Positions 1-8,810 of a DNA stretch of 64,000 nucleotides are shown piece after piece. Under the pieces are notes generated by a model that ran no database searches, was not told the DNA's origin, and worked only from the letters and a program-made list of their open reading frames with translations. The stretch comes from Micromonospora arborensis (lineage in GTDB: Bacteria > Actinomycetota > Actinomycetes > Mycobacteriales > Micromonosporaceae). Within the stretch, counting starts at the first letter, position 1, and the number at the start of each line of letters is the position of its first letter. A program made the position numbers and the translations under genes. The DNA is taken from positions 62,001 through 126,000 of the forward strand of contig NZ_PYBV01000028.1 of the NCBI RefSeq assembly GCF_003205615.1, written 5' to 3'.

Positions 1-522
1 CTTGTAGGAGCGGATGCTGGTTTCGGCCAATCCGAGGACGCGCGCGATGTCCTGGTTGGAGTATCCCTCGCGAGACAACTGGAACACTTCGGCGTGCCGC
101 GGCGGCAGGTGGTGCAACCAGGTCCTCAACGTCTCCTGGGCCTCCCATGCGTCGGCGATGTCCGTGTGCGGCGCCGGGGGCAGATCCTCCGGTGCTACTG
201 CGGCTTCGCGCTGACGTCGTTGCAGCTCCTTGAGAATCTTGTATCGAGCCGTGATGATCACCCAACCAGTCGGCTCCCTGTAAGTGCGGATCTTGAGCCA
301 CTGGACCCGCCCGTGCAGGTACGCCTCGTTGAGGGCGTCCTCAACGACCTCGCGGTCCCGGCACGCCGCTCGGAGAATCCGCTCCACAGTGTGGTAACTG
401 CCCTCGGCGAAAGCGGCGAACTCCTTGTCGTGCTCTGCTTTGAGGCGCGCGGCCTCCGCCCTGCGCGCCGCTTCACTGTCGACCGGCTGCGGTGTCAGGG
501 CCGCGGTGCCCTCCACCCCCAT
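1..522 (-). CDS. sigma-70 family RNA polymerase sigma factor (C-terminus off the left edge)
   Basis: 174 residues are visible and the frame runs open through the left edge, so the C-terminus is missing. The visible part has an ECF-like two-domain layout. A region-2-like segment at about 30-100 includes VERILRAACRDREVVEDALNE. A region-4 helix-turn-helix follows at the edge, with LPPRHAEVFQLSREGYSNQ and then DIARVLGLAE. The start ATG at 522-520 overlaps the stop of the upstream small membrane protein (TGATG) and has AGGAGG six bases before it, so the two are probably translationally coupled. The partner could be a membrane regulator of this sigma factor, but it carries no recognised anti-sigma domain. 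The family call is secure; the group and regulon are not. Confidence 0.85.
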   Translation of the reverse strand, partial: MGVEGTAALTPQPVDSEAARRAEAARLKAEHDKEFAAFAEGSYHTVERILRAACRDREVVEDALNEAYLHGRVQWLKIRTYREPTGWVIITARYKILKELQRRQREAAVAPEDLPPAPHTDIADAWEAQETLRTWLHHLPPRHAEVFQLSREGYSNQDIARVLGLAETSIRSYK

Positions 523-815
523 CACGCGGCCTCCTGAATGTCGTCGCGCCGTGCGGCGTCGCGGCTGCCGAGCTCCACCTCACGATGCCCGTCCCGATCA
601 CGCTCCACGATCCGCACGACGTCGTGATCAGCCTCCGCCAGCCTGATCAGCCAGGTCGCCCGGGCGGCGGTTCGTGTCGATGCCTCACGCTCTTCGTGCA
701 GACGTGTTCGGTGCGCAACGTATGCGCGTACCAACCCTGCCGCCGTTCCGGCGATGGCTAGAGCCAAGGCCAACGCTCCGTGATCGGAGACGGCCGTCGC
801 CAACGTTTCGTTCAT
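522..815 (-). CDS. small single-helix membrane protein coupled to the sigma factor
   Basis: A 97-residue protein. A short N-terminus is followed by one hydrophobic helix at about 13-35 (GALALALAIAGTAAGLVRAY), then a strongly charged C-terminal half rich in Arg, Glu and Asp that is probably cytosolic. Its stop overlaps the sigma factor start by one base, so both are made from one transcript. No family is recognised. The topology would fit a membrane-tethered modulator of the sigma factor, but that is inference from position only. The AT-richer stretch just upstream (838-860) probably holds the promoter. Confidence 0.65.
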   Translation of the reverse strand: MNETLATAVSDHGALALALAIAGTAAGLVRAYVAHRTRLHEEREASTRTAARATWLIRLAEADHDVVRIVERDRDGHREVELGSRDAARRDDIQEAA

Positions 816-958
816 CGTTTCCCCTCGTCATCCCCGGTTAGCTAATTACTATCCGTGGCGAGGGGTGAATGTGGATGCCTCACCGTCCACAATATTCCGC
901 TTGATCAATGATCAGGCGTTTGAACTGCTAATACTTCCGAAAGTCATGCTACTGGCAC

Positions 959-1012
959 GTCGAGCGAGCAAGGTCTGCTCTGCCCTCGTGCTCCACGATT
1001 CACTCGCTCGAC
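959..1012. repeat. 10-bp inverted repeat in an intergenic region
   Basis: Perfect arms GTCGAGCGAG (959-968) and CTCGCTCGAC (1003-1012) enclose 34 nt. The element lies between the hypothetical gene ending at 1077 and the small membrane protein beginning at 815, both on the minus strand. It could be a terminator for the upstream gene or a regulatory stem. There is no T-tract, so intrinsic termination is uncertain. Confidence 0.4.
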
Positions 1013-1076
1013 TACTGTGCGTGAAATTGGGATCACTTGGGGCGGGTGCTTGAGGGCGGACCCAGCAGGACCGGTT

Positions 1077-1550
1077 TCAGGACTGAGAGCTACCAGTGCG
1101 GTCCGCGTACTCGCCAAACGGCTCGATGGACCCATCCCAACCGTTCCAACCCTGTTGGGTGATCTGGCCGTCCGCGTAGGTGTATGACCAGCGGGCGCCG
1201 TCTTCGCCCTCGATCTGGACGATTCCCGAGCGAGCGAACGGCGCGATCGCGACGTAGAAGGCCGTCGCCCGGTCGGACCACTTGGGGTCACCCTCGTCGT
1301 CGTACCCGAACTCGATCCAGTCTCCGTCGCGGGCAATTGAGGCTCTGGCTGCCTCTGCCAGGTGGACCAGCGTGCCGTTCGAGGGAGCCGCAGCCGGCTC
1401 GTACCACTCACCTCGCCCAGCCAGGGCGGCTTGGACGGCGGCGGCCGCAGCGGCGTCCTCTGACTCCGGGAGGTTCAGGCGGCCAGAAGGAATCACCGTG
1501 TATCCCACGCCGGGCACCCTACAAGGGTCGATGCGGTTCCAGGCCCCCAT
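1077..1550 (-). CDS. hypothetical protein
   Basis: 157 residues, acidic and Trp-rich in the C-terminal half (WSYTYADG, GWNGWDGSIEPFGEY). There is no signal peptide, membrane segment or family signature that I recognise. An Ala-rich helix (about 33-45) precedes a region with alternating hydrophobic residues that looks like a beta-sheet fold. Codon use shows the expected third-position GC in this frame, which supports it as coding. No convincing Shine-Dalgarno lies before the chosen ATG, so the start could be internal. It is followed by the inverted repeat at 959-1012. Function unknown. Confidence 0.55.
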   Translation of the reverse strand: MGAWNRIDPCRVPGVGYTVIPSGRLNLPESEDAAAAAAVQAALAGRGEWYEPAAAPSNGTLVHLAEAARASIARDGDWIEFGYDDEGDPKWSDRATAFYVAIAPFARSGIVQIEGEDGARWSYTYADGQITQQGWNGWDGSIEPFGEYADRTGSSQS

Positions 1551-1604
1551 CCAGGATGCGGTGGGGCGGCTGTCGTGGAGGAGGAATGCCTGGAGAAGGT
1601 CGGG

Positions 1605-2309
1605 CTACAGGGCGCCGGGACTCTGCTCGCGGATGCGCCTGATGCTGGCGACCTCGCCATTGATTGGCCACCAGTAGAAGGGGACGAACGCGATGACCAC
1701 GACGAGGCCCACGACCGGATGAAGAGCGCCCAGAGCGGTTCCGGCGGCGATCCAAAACGGCGCGGGGCGGAAACGTCTGCTGATCGCCCTGGCGGTGTCG
1801 TTGTCGGTGGCGGAGTTCAGCAAGCGACGGCCATGTCTGGCGTACTCCCAGATCACATTGAAGAGGATGGCGGCCAGCTCGTAGGTGGCTCCGTAGAAGA
1901 TGAGTGCGGTTTGCTTGCCGTGGCCGGACTCGAAGGCGTGGGCCAGCAGGGATGAGGCGAACGGCAGGAACGCGATCACCATCAGCAGCAGGGTGTTGAG
2001 CAGGAGCAGTGGGCGGTCGGCCGAGCCGATGTGATCGAACATGACGTGGTGATTCACCCACATCTGCCCGATCAGTAGGAAGGTGATGGCGTAGGCCACG
2101 TATGAGGGCCACAGTTCGATGAGACCGCGAAGCAGGTGCTCGGTGTCCTCCGGCGGCTGGATCTCCAGGACCAGCAAGGTAACGGCGATGGCGATAACCG
2201 CGTCGCTGAAGGTGACCAACCTCTTCGGATCCCGTTCCGCGCCGATCGGGTTGCTGGATCGGGTTGTGTCCTTCGTGGAGCCGTCGCTGGCCGCACGGAA
2301 CCAGCGCAT
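1605..2309 (-). CDS. TMEM175-family (DUF1211) membrane protein, putative potassium channel
   Basis: About 234 residues. The signature of the family is clear: RLVTFSDAVIAIAVTLLVLE, the FSD motif at the start of the first pore helix. Several further hydrophobic helices follow (YVAYAITFLLIGQMWVNHHV, LLLLNTLLLMVIAFLPFAS, a C-terminal helix near VVGLVVVIAFVPFYWW). Bacterial TMEM175 proteins are K+-permeable channels with one FSD-bearing repeat per subunit, and the length fits. I chose the ATG at 2309, preceded by GGGGGAGG, rather than an ATG 22 codons upstream whose extension is Cys/Arg/Pro-rich and looks non-coding. Confidence 0.8.
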   Translation of the reverse strand: MRWFRAASDGSTKDTTRSSNPIGAERDPKRLVTFSDAVIAIAVTLLVLEIQPPEDTEHLLRGLIELWPSYVAYAITFLLIGQMWVNHHVMFDHIGSADRPLLLLNTLLLMVIAFLPFASSLLAHAFESGHGKQTALIFYGATYELAAILFNVIWEYARHGRRLLNSATDNDTARAISRRFRPAPFWIAAGTALGALHPVVGLVVVIAFVPFYWWPINGEVASIRRIREQSPGAL

Positions 2310-2498
2310 GAGCCTCCCCCAACGGTTGAGGGCACCTGGGCGCACGCACCCGCAGGCAGGGCTAACCGCCTGCATGTGCTAGTGGGCCGTTTCGGTATGA
2401 AAGGACCCGTTGCACCCCGACCTTCCGGTGCCGAGGGTTCCCGCCGTCGCATGAACCAAACCGGCCATCCGGCCACCGACCGAGGTGCTCGAATGCCT

Positions 2499-2957
2499 TC
2501 AGCCAATGTGCAGCAGCAACACCTGGTCATCGCGGAGTTCGGAGATGCTGTCGCGCAACAGCCTCAGCCCGTCAAGAGCGACCATGCCGCTCTCCTCGAA
2601 GTCCATCCCCATTTCATCGAAGTGAGCGGCCAACTCCTCCGCACGGTGACCAGTGGGGTCGAGCTGATCCAATAATCGCTCCGTGGCGGGAGTGATGAGT
2701 ACGGTCAGCCCGTAGGCGCTGTTGATGGCCTCCGACTCGGCATTGAACCCGGACCGCTCCAGGTCGATGCCGCGCTCCTCCAGATAGGTCAGGACGTTGA
2801 GCATGCAGTAGCCGGACCATTCGTACTCCTGCCGCGCCCTGCTCCCGTGTTCGGCCAGGTATGAATGGAGCGACGACGGCGATGTGCGGGCCAGGCGGGC
2901 CAACTCGGTGATGCTGTCCCTGGGGACCAGGGTCAAAGACGCGATCGCGGACACCAC
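2499..2957 (-). CDS. hypothetical acidic soluble protein
   Basis: 152 residues, acidic and mostly helical, with no signal peptide or membrane segment. Notable segments are a helical N-terminal half with YCMLNVLTYLEERGIDL and a C-terminal LRDDQVLLLHIG strand-like tail. The arrangement is vaguely like DUF1877/YfbM-type proteins, but I cannot support that from motifs. It stands alone on the minus strand, upstream of the TMEM175-like gene (about 190 bp gap). Reading-frame base bias supports coding; function unknown. Confidence 0.55.
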   Translation of the reverse strand: MVSAIASLTLVPRDSITELARLARTSPSSLHSYLAEHGSRARQEYEWSGYCMLNVLTYLEERGIDLERSGFNAESEAINSAYGLTVLITPATERLLDQLDPTGHRAEELAAHFDEMGMDFEESGMVALDGLRLLRDSISELRDDQVLLLHIG

Positions 2958-3199
2958 AAGCTCCCTCGTACGACTCTGCCGCCACGGTTTCCGGCCGGCT
3001 TGTCGGGCAGGCTACTGAGAGGGACTGACTCGGTTCAGGGCGGCACGCGATAGGGCACGTGCCGTACCGAACTCGCCGCCCGCGCCGTCACGTGTTCGAG
3101 TTTCAGCGGCGGGACGCCCTTAGGCGCTGGGGCGGCAGGACCCGGTCTGTCCACATTTGACTGGGCTGGAGACCTATCCCCGGGGGCCGACCGCAACCG

Positions 3200-3228
3200 T
3201 TGACACCAATGTGTCGGCGATGTTTCAA
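3200..3228 (+). promoter_or_regulatory. candidate promoter of the GH54 gene
   Basis: TTGACA at 3200-3205 is followed after 17 bp by a weak -10-like TTTCAA/TCAAT stretch near 3223-3229. The LacI-type palindrome lies about 15 bp downstream, where a repressor would block initiation or early elongation. The -35 match is exact; the -10 is poor, so this remains a candidate. Confidence 0.4.
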
Positions 3229-3243
3229 TCAATGTCCACCGAC

Positions 3244-3261
3244 GTTGTTAGCGCTAACAAC
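3244..3261. promoter_or_regulatory. LacI-family operator (perfect 18-bp palindrome)
   Basis: GTTGTTAGCGCTAACAAC is its own reverse complement and has the central CG and TTAGCGCTAA core typical of LacI/GalR-family operators in actinobacterial sugar-utilisation genes. It sits just downstream of the candidate promoter of the secreted arabinofuranosidase. No lacI-type regulator gene is present in the window, so the repressor must be encoded elsewhere. Confidence 0.75.
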
Positions 3262-3467
3262 CCTCACCATTGCGGCTATGCGGCAGTCCTCACGACCTGC
3301 ATGTTGTCGCTCACATCGGCATGTGGCACCCGTGCGCCACAACGGCGACCGAACAGTGCCGCCACATCGTGCGTGACCTTCCGGTGATCGCGCACCAGCA
3401 ACCCGGCCCGCCTCACGGCCACGCCAAAGCTCGGCTCGGTCAAGCAGGACGCAGTAGGAGCTGATCC

Positions 3468-6400
3468 ATGTTCAGACCCACCACCGCCCGCGCCCACCAC
3501 AGAAGACTCGCCACTCGTGCAGCGATCGCGTTATCGCTTGTCGGCACCTCACTTGCGTTGGCGCTGCCAGCGCAGGCGAGCGAGCCGGCGGCGCCAGCCA
3601 GACCGCAAGGCCCCTGTGACATCTATGCCGCCGATTCCACCCCGTGCGTGACCGCCCACAGCACCACGCGAGCGCTCTCCGCCTCGTATGACGGCCCGCT
3701 CTACCAGGTCCTGCGCACATCAGACCAGGCGGTCAAAGATATCGGCATCGTCGCACCATCCGCTGGGCCGGTTCCGGACGCGGGCGGATACGCCGACGCC
3801 GCCGCGCAGGACGCATTCTGTGCCAGCACGCTCTGTCTGATCACGGTCGTCTACGACCAGTCCGGCAAGGGCAACCACCTTTACCAGGCGCCACCGGGAA
3901 CGTTCCGGGGCCAGGAGGTGGGGGGTTACAACACGCTTTCGATCGCCGACATGGCGCCGGTGACTGTCAGCGGCCACAAAGCCTATGGCGTCTACATCAT
4001 GCCGGGCATGGGGTATCGCAACAACGACGCCTCCTACCTCGCGAAGGACGATGAGCCGCAGGGGATCTACATGGTCTTCGACGGCACGCACTTCGACAGC
4101 GGGTGCTGCTTCAACTACGGCAACACCTCGACCAACAGTCGTGCCGTGGGAACGGGCACCATGGACACCGTCTACTTCGGCACCGCCACCGCGTGGGGCA
4201 AGGGCCGAGGTCCGGGCCCCTGGATCATGTCCGACATGGAGGCCGGGCTGTTCTCCGGCTACAACGCTGGCGTGAACGAGGCGGATCCGACCATCGACTC
4301 GTGGCGGTTCGTGACCGGTTCGGTGAACGGCGGTGGCGGGAATCAATGGGATCTGCGAGGTGGCAACGCGCAGGACGGCACCCTCTCGACCTTCTACAGT
4401 GGACCTCGCCCCGGCTCGCTGACCAACAGCACCTACTTCCCGATGCACCGCAGGGGTGCTGTTCAGCTGGGCAATGGCGGCGACAACGGCAACGGCTCAG
4501 CCGGCACCTTCTACGAAGGCGTGATGACGGCCGGTTACCCGACGGACGCCAGCGTGCAGGCGGTTCAGGCCAACATCGTCGCGGCGAAGTACGAGGTACA
4601 GCGGCTGAGTCTCTCGCGGGCCACGACCTTCACGCCGGGCTCGACGCAGAGTGTCACCGAGACGTTCACGAACACCACCGGCTCACGTGCGACTGACGTC
4701 GAGCTGAGCCTCGCCACGCCCAACGGGTGGAAAGCCGTCGTCTCCGGCACCAGCAACACGTCGAAGACGATCTCCGCAGTTGAGCCCGGCGCAAGCGTGG
4801 AGGCGACCTTCACGGTCACCGCGGCGTCGACGACGGGTGCTGGCTACCTGAGCGGCAAGGCCGGGTGGACCAGTCCGACGCTTGGCGGGGGCCAGTCGAC
4901 GTCGATCGCTCAGGCCGTCCGCAACGTACTCCCTGTGAAGATCAACGAGGTCCGGTTCCGGACCAGTAGCAATGCCACCGACCAGTTCATCGAGCTCTAC
5001 AACCCCACGGGCGTCGATATCGACATCTCGAACTGGACTCTGACCAACACGCCGGGCCAGTCCGCTGCGACCCTGCTCGCGACGATCCCGGCCTCGACGA
5101 AGCTCGCGGCCGGCGGCACCTACCTGCTTGGTCTGTCCGGTTCGGGGCTGGCGGCCCCGGCGAACCCGGGCGCGACCACGATCAACGTCCGAAGCACCAC
5201 CGATTTCGCTGTCGGCCAGCAGATCGACATAGACAACGGCTCGGGCCGGGGGACCCGCGTTGTCCAAGCGGTCGGGACCGCGGCCACCACGCCGACGACG
5301 CTGTTCGTGCCCGTCACCACCGGGCCGTGGCTGACGATTCCCGCAGGCTCGACCAATGTGCCGGTCACGAGTGCGGCAGGCTTCGCGGTGGGACAGAAGA
5401 TCGCCATCGACTCGGCCGCCAACTACGAGTTGGCCACGGTGACCGAGGTCGGCAAGGCGTCCACGCAAACGACCCTGTCGGCAGCGGCGGCCGCGGGCGC
5501 GTCCAACATCAAGGTCGCGGCCAATGCCAACATGACGGTCGGTGACAAGCTGACGATCGACGCCGGAGAATACAAGGAGGTCGTCACGGTCGCCGAGATC
5601 GGCACCACCGGCGTGAACGGGACCGGCATCACTCTGACCGCCCCGCTTCGGTTCAACCACCGCTCCGCCGTCGACGTGTCCGATCGGGGCACCGGCATCA
5701 GCTTCTCGCCGGCCACGAGCCGAGCGCACTCGAGCGGAGTGTCGGTTCAGGCGCTCGGCAGTGGCATCACGCTCGACACCGCCGTGAACACCGGCCACCC
5801 GCTCGGCGCGGCCATCGTGAACCCGCAGGTCACCACGGCGGGATACCAGGGGTCGCCAAGGCCTGACCAGTGGTTCGGAGGCGCTCTGTCCGTCAGCGCC
5901 GGCTCGATCGCGCTGCGGGACGCCACCGGCGCGGTGGTCGTCGACGCGATGGTCTACGGCTCTCAGCAGAGCAGTTCGAGCGGGAACGGAACCATCACCA
6001 GCCCGGAGCTGGCGGTGCTGGAGGCCGACCAGGGCGGCGGGGGCTGCATCGTGGTGGTCGCCGGCTCCGCCGCCGGACCTGGGCGCAGCAACACCCGCGC
6101 CCCCGACGGCAAAGACGCCGACAGCCTTTGCCGCGACTTCGTCACCTCCACCGCGCCATCGCCGGGGGTGGCCAAGCCGGTGGTGACCGCGACGGCCGCC
6201 CCGGTGAACTGGGGCACCGCCGCGACGGTGACCGTGACCGTGAGTGCCGGCGGCAAGCCCGCCCTCGGCACGGTCGAACTGCGGGAGGGCGACACCGCCC
6301 GCGGCACGGCGACGCTCTCCGCCAACCGTGCGACGTTCACGCTCCCTGCCGGTCTGGCGGCCGGCAGCCACGAGCTCACCGCGCTCTACTCGGGCAGCGA

Positions 6401-6734
6401 CACGCTCAGCGCGGCCCAGGGCACCGTGACGCTGACGGTGAACCTGCCGCCCGCGTGGACCGCAACGAAGATTTACAACACGGGCGACAAGGTCAGCCTC
6501 GACGGCAAGGTGTACCTGGCGTCCTGGTGGACCCAGAACCAGAAGCCAGGTGACCCGAACGGTCCGTGGCAGGAACTGGCCCTCACCGAGGACGGCCGGA
6601 CGATCTGGACTGCGTCGCGCATCTTCAACGCCGGCGACCAGGTTTCGTACGCCGGTCATTCCTACGAGAGCAAGTGGTGGACGCGCAACCAGGCCCCCGG
6701 TGACCCCTCCGGACCCTGGAAGCTCCTGAGCTGA
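3468..6734 (+). CDS. secreted multidomain alpha-L-arabinofuranosidase, GH54
   Basis: 1088 residues. A signal peptide ends near AQA (residue 37). The GH54 arabinofuranosidase catalytic domain spans about 42-376. By comparison with the fungal AkAbfB sites, E258 (in WIMSDMEAGLFSG) is the likely nucleophile and D339 (in LGNGGDNGNG) the likely acid/base. Next come a NEW3-like beta domain (385-470), a lamin-tail domain beginning KINEVRF (about 490), and an insert of two or three related 'AVGQxIxID' modules. The lamin-tail sequence seems to resume near 805-860. An Ig-like domain (about 905-992) and two tandem CBM5/12 modules end the protein (WWTQNQKPGDP, WWTRNQAPGDP). Fungal GH54 enzymes usually carry CBM42 instead. 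The enzyme should release arabinose from plant-type arabinan or arabinoxylan outside the cell. Confidence 0.9.
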   Translation: MFRPTTARAHHRRLATRAAIALSLVGTSLALALPAQASEPAAPARPQGPCDIYAADSTPCVTAHSTTRALSASYDGPLYQVLRTSDQAVKDIGIVAPSAGPVPDAGGYADAAAQDAFCASTLCLITVVYDQSGKGNHLYQAPPGTFRGQEVGGYNTLSIADMAPVTVSGHKAYGVYIMPGMGYRNNDASYLAKDDEPQGIYMVFDGTHFDSGCCFNYGNTSTNSRAVGTGTMDTVYFGTATAWGKGRGPGPWIMSDMEAGLFSGYNAGVNEADPTIDSWRFVTGSVNGGGGNQWDLRGGNAQDGTLSTFYSGPRPGSLTNSTYFPMHRRGAVQLGNGGDNGNGSAGTFYEGVMTAGYPTDASVQAVQANIVAAKYEVQRLSLSRATTFTPGSTQSVTETFTNTTGSRATDVELSLATPNGWKAVVSGTSNTSKTISAVEPGASVEATFTVTAASTTGAGYLSGKAGWTSPTLGGGQSTSIAQAVRNVLPVKINEVRFRTSSNATDQFIELYNPTGVDIDISNWTLTNTPGQSAATLLATIPASTKLAAGGTYLLGLSGSGLAAPANPGATTINVRSTTDFAVGQQIDIDNGSGRGTRVVQAVGTAATTPTTLFVPVTTGPWLTIPAGSTNVPVTSAAGFAVGQKIAIDSAANYELATVTEVGKASTQTTLSAAAAAGASNIKVAANANMTVGDKLTIDAGEYKEVVTVAEIGTTGVNGTGITLTAPLRFNHRSAVDVSDRGTGISFSPATSRAHSSGVSVQALGSGITLDTAVNTGHPLGAAIVNPQVTTAGYQGSPRPDQWFGGALSVSAGSIALRDATGAVVVDAMVYGSQQSSSSGNGTITSPELAVLEADQGGGGCIVVVAGSAAGPGRSNTRAPDGKDADSLCRDFVTSTAPSPGVAKPVVTATAAPVNWGTAATVTVTVSAGGKPALGTVELREGDTARGTATLSANRATFTLPAGLAAGSHELTALYSGSDTLSAAQGTVTLTVNLPPAWTATKIYNTGDKVSLDGKVYLASWWTQNQKPGDPNGPWQELALTEDGRTIWTASRIFNAGDQVSYAGHSYESKWWTRNQAPGDPSGPWKLLS

Positions 6735-6765
6735 TCCGAGCTGGACCTCGTCCCTGATCCGGGTT

Positions 6766-6794
6766 GCGGACCCCCTGCCGAGCAGGGGGTCCGC
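6766..6794 (+). terminator. intrinsic-type hairpin after the GH54 gene
   Basis: Perfect 13-bp stem GCGGACCCCCTGC / GCAGGGGGTCCGC with a CGA loop, 31 bases after the stop codon. No long U-tract follows (TTCGTCGG), as is common in actinobacteria. Confidence 0.8.
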
Positions 6795-6915
6795 TTCGTC
6801 GGTGGCGCCAGGTCGATCAGGCGTGATCGACTCCATATCGCCGATGTGGGGGTATCTATCGCGGCGGATACCGCCATTTCGGCGAAGCGGTGTGGATCAC
6901 TAGCCGCTCTGGCGG

Positions 6916-7932
6916 TCAGACCAGCCGGCGTCGGATCCACCACAGAGAAAACAGGGACAGTACGGCAGTCAGCGCGAACAGCACGCCGAACTCCCGCCAC
7001 TGCAGGGTCCAGAACTTCGAGCCGGGCACGTAGGTCACCTCCTGCCTGAGGTTCTGCTTCTCCAACCATCTTGGGCACGTCTCGCGATGGCGGGGCGCAT
7101 CCGGGCCGCACTGGGTCATGTCCGCCGGACCATTGAACTCGGCTCCGGTCGAGGTGATCGTGGTGCTCGACACGACCCAGTCACCCCGGCGATCTTGCTC
7201 GACCTGGAGCGTCATCCGTCCGGTGTCGGGGCTCATCGAGATTCCGTACCTCCCGTCCACATCCAGCGGGCTGACCGTGACGACCGGCTGGGCCAACCAG
7301 GGGCGCACCACGAATGGCGCGGCGATCTGGAGGCCGACGATCACGAGCAGGGTCACCGCCATCGCGGCGAGGGTCCGTCGCAGCAGCAGCCCGGTGGTGA
7401 CACCGACCATGAAGGCCAGCGCCGCGTAGCCGACCGGCACGATCCCCCGGGCCGCGAACACCAGCGGGTTCATCCGGTCCGCCGAGGCTCCGTCGATCGG
7501 CTGCGCCCACCTGGTCAGCATCAGGCTGAGCAGGCCGGCGCCGAGCGCCGCGGCCCCACCGCCGACCGCCAGCTTGACCAGCAGCCAGCGGTCCCGGCTG
7601 ACGGACTGACTGAAGACCATTCGGTACGTGCCGGACTCCAGCTCTCGGGCCACCAGCGGCGCGCCCCAGAAGATGCCCACGAGGGCCGGCAGCAGGTACA
7701 GGGCCGCGATGGCGGCAAGGTGGAACTCGCTCGCCCAGCCCGGCTGCAGCGCTTGGAGGAACGCGTCGCCTGCGGCGAGGCAGGCATCGCCCTGGCAGCC
7801 GGTGTATCCGGTCTGCGTGGCCAGGTCCGTCACCTCCGCCCAGGTCAGCGCCAGGCCGCCCATCAGCGCCAGCAGCAGGGCGCCGGTGGTCAGGGCAGGG
7901 GTCCGGAACTGCCGCCAGGTCATCCAGATCAT
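6916..7932 (-). CDS. ABC-2 type transporter permease
   Basis: 338 residues with about six membrane helices: residues 12-34, then near 100 (ALYLLPALVGIFWGAPLVA), 140 (VGGGAAALGAGLLSLML), 175 (GYAALAFMVGVTTGLLL), 195 (MAVTLLVIVGLQIAAPF), and a C-terminal helix (VLFALTAVLSLFSLWWI). A large extracytoplasmic loop precedes the last helix. The start overlaps the stop of the ATPase gene by four bases (ATGA), so the two form one exporter operon with the GntR regulator at its head. Substrate unknown; the YtrA-type regulator suggests envelope stress or antibiotic response. Confidence 0.85.
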   Translation of the reverse strand: MIWMTWRQFRTPALTTGALLLALMGGLALTWAEVTDLATQTGYTGCQGDACLAAGDAFLQALQPGWASEFHLAAIAALYLLPALVGIFWGAPLVARELESGTYRMVFSQSVSRDRWLLVKLAVGGGAAALGAGLLSLMLTRWAQPIDGASADRMNPLVFAARGIVPVGYAALAFMVGVTTGLLLRRTLAAMAVTLLVIVGLQIAAPFVVRPWLAQPVVTVSPLDVDGRYGISMSPDTGRMTLQVEQDRRGDWVVSSTTITSTGAEFNGPADMTQCGPDAPRHRETCPRWLEKQNLRQEVTYVPGSKFWTLQWREFGVLFALTAVLSLFSLWWIRRRLV

Positions 7933-8810
7933 CGCTGTCCCTCCAGAACCCGGTCCGGCCCGTTGCCGGCGGCTCCGCTCATGTACGCCAGCACGATGTC
8001 CTCCAGGTCCAGCTGATCGACCTGCCAGGACGGGTCGACGATCGGAGCGGTGCTGCGTACCACCAGGGTCGACTGCACGTCGGTGTGGCTCTGCTCCACC
8101 AGGGCCCGCCCGGCGCCCAGGTCGACGGTGTCGCGCCGCTGCCCGACGAGGCGGTGGTGGGTGGCGAGCAGGTCGTCCACGTCACCGGCCACCCGTACCT
8201 GAGAGGCGACCAGCACGATCAGGTAGTCGCAGACCCGTTCCAGGTCGGCGACCAGGTGCGAGGACATCACGATGCTCATGCCCTGCTCGGCGGTCAGCTC
8301 CATCAGCCCCTGAAGGAAGGTGCGCCGGGCGAGCGGGTCGAGTGCGGCCACCGGCTCGTCGAGCAGCAGGAGATTGGGCCGCTTCGCCGCGGCGACGGTC
8401 AGGGCCAGTTGGGCGCGCTGACCGCCGGAGAGCTTGCCCGCCTTCTGGTTCGGGTCCAGGCCGACCTGGGCGATCCGCTGTTCGGCGAGCGCAGCGTCCC
8501 AGGACGGATTGAGGTGCGCGCCCATCCGCAGGTGGTCCGCAACGGTCAGGCCGGCATAGACCGGAGTGTCCTGCGCGACGAACCCGACCCGCGGCGACCC
8601 GCTGACCGGTCGCGTGCCGAGCACCTCGATCCGTCCCGCGGTCGGATCGAGCAGCCCACAGGCCAGTTGCAGCAGCGTGGACTTACCGGCGCCGTTCGGC
8701 CCGACCAGGCCCACGACGTGGCCGGCTGGGATGTCCAGAGTGCAGTCCTTGAGTGCGGTACGCCGCCCGTATCGCTTGGTCAGACTGTCGGCGACCAGCG
8801 CGCTAGTCAT
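7929..8810 (-). CDS. ABC transporter ATP-binding protein
   Basis: 293 residues. Walker A is GPNGAGKST near 38, the signature is LSGGQRAQLAL, Walker B is LLLLDEPVAALDP, and the switch histidine is in SSHLVADLERV. The C-terminal 80 residues form the accessory domain common in exporter ATPases. The ATG at 8810 overlaps the stop of the GntR gene (ATGA), which fixes this start; the frame upstream of it is only a shadow of that regulator. It pairs with the permease that follows. Confidence 0.92.
   Translation of the reverse strand: MTSALVADSLTKRYGRRTALKDCTLDIPAGHVVGLVGPNGAGKSTLLQLACGLLDPTAGRIEVLGTRPVSGSPRVGFVAQDTPVYAGLTVADHLRMGAHLNPSWDAALAEQRIAQVGLDPNQKAGKLSGGQRAQLALTVAAAKRPNLLLLDEPVAALDPLARRTFLQGLMELTAEQGMSIVMSSHLVADLERVCDYLIVLVASQVRVAGDVDDLLATHHRLVGQRRDTVDLGAGRALVEQSHTDVQSTLVVRSTAPIVDPSWQVDQLDLEDIVLAYMSGAAGNGPDRVLEGQR

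Larger units (their letters stand above)
2958..3467 (+). other. 510-bp intergenic region carrying the control elements of the GH54 gene
   Basis: No convincing coding frame. It holds a TTGACA hexamer at 3200-3205 and a perfect 18-bp palindrome at 3244-3261 (listed separately). A long leader of about 200 nt lies between that operator and the GH54 start. The leader is ordinary high-GC DNA in which I see no riboswitch or tRNA. Confidence 0.5.

Noticed and set aside
4683-6836. 717-codon open frame on the minus strand opposite the GH54 gene
   Set aside because: It mirrors the GH54 coding frame; its composition (Arg/Gly/Asp-rich) and lack of any domain mark it as an antisense shadow in high-GC DNA.
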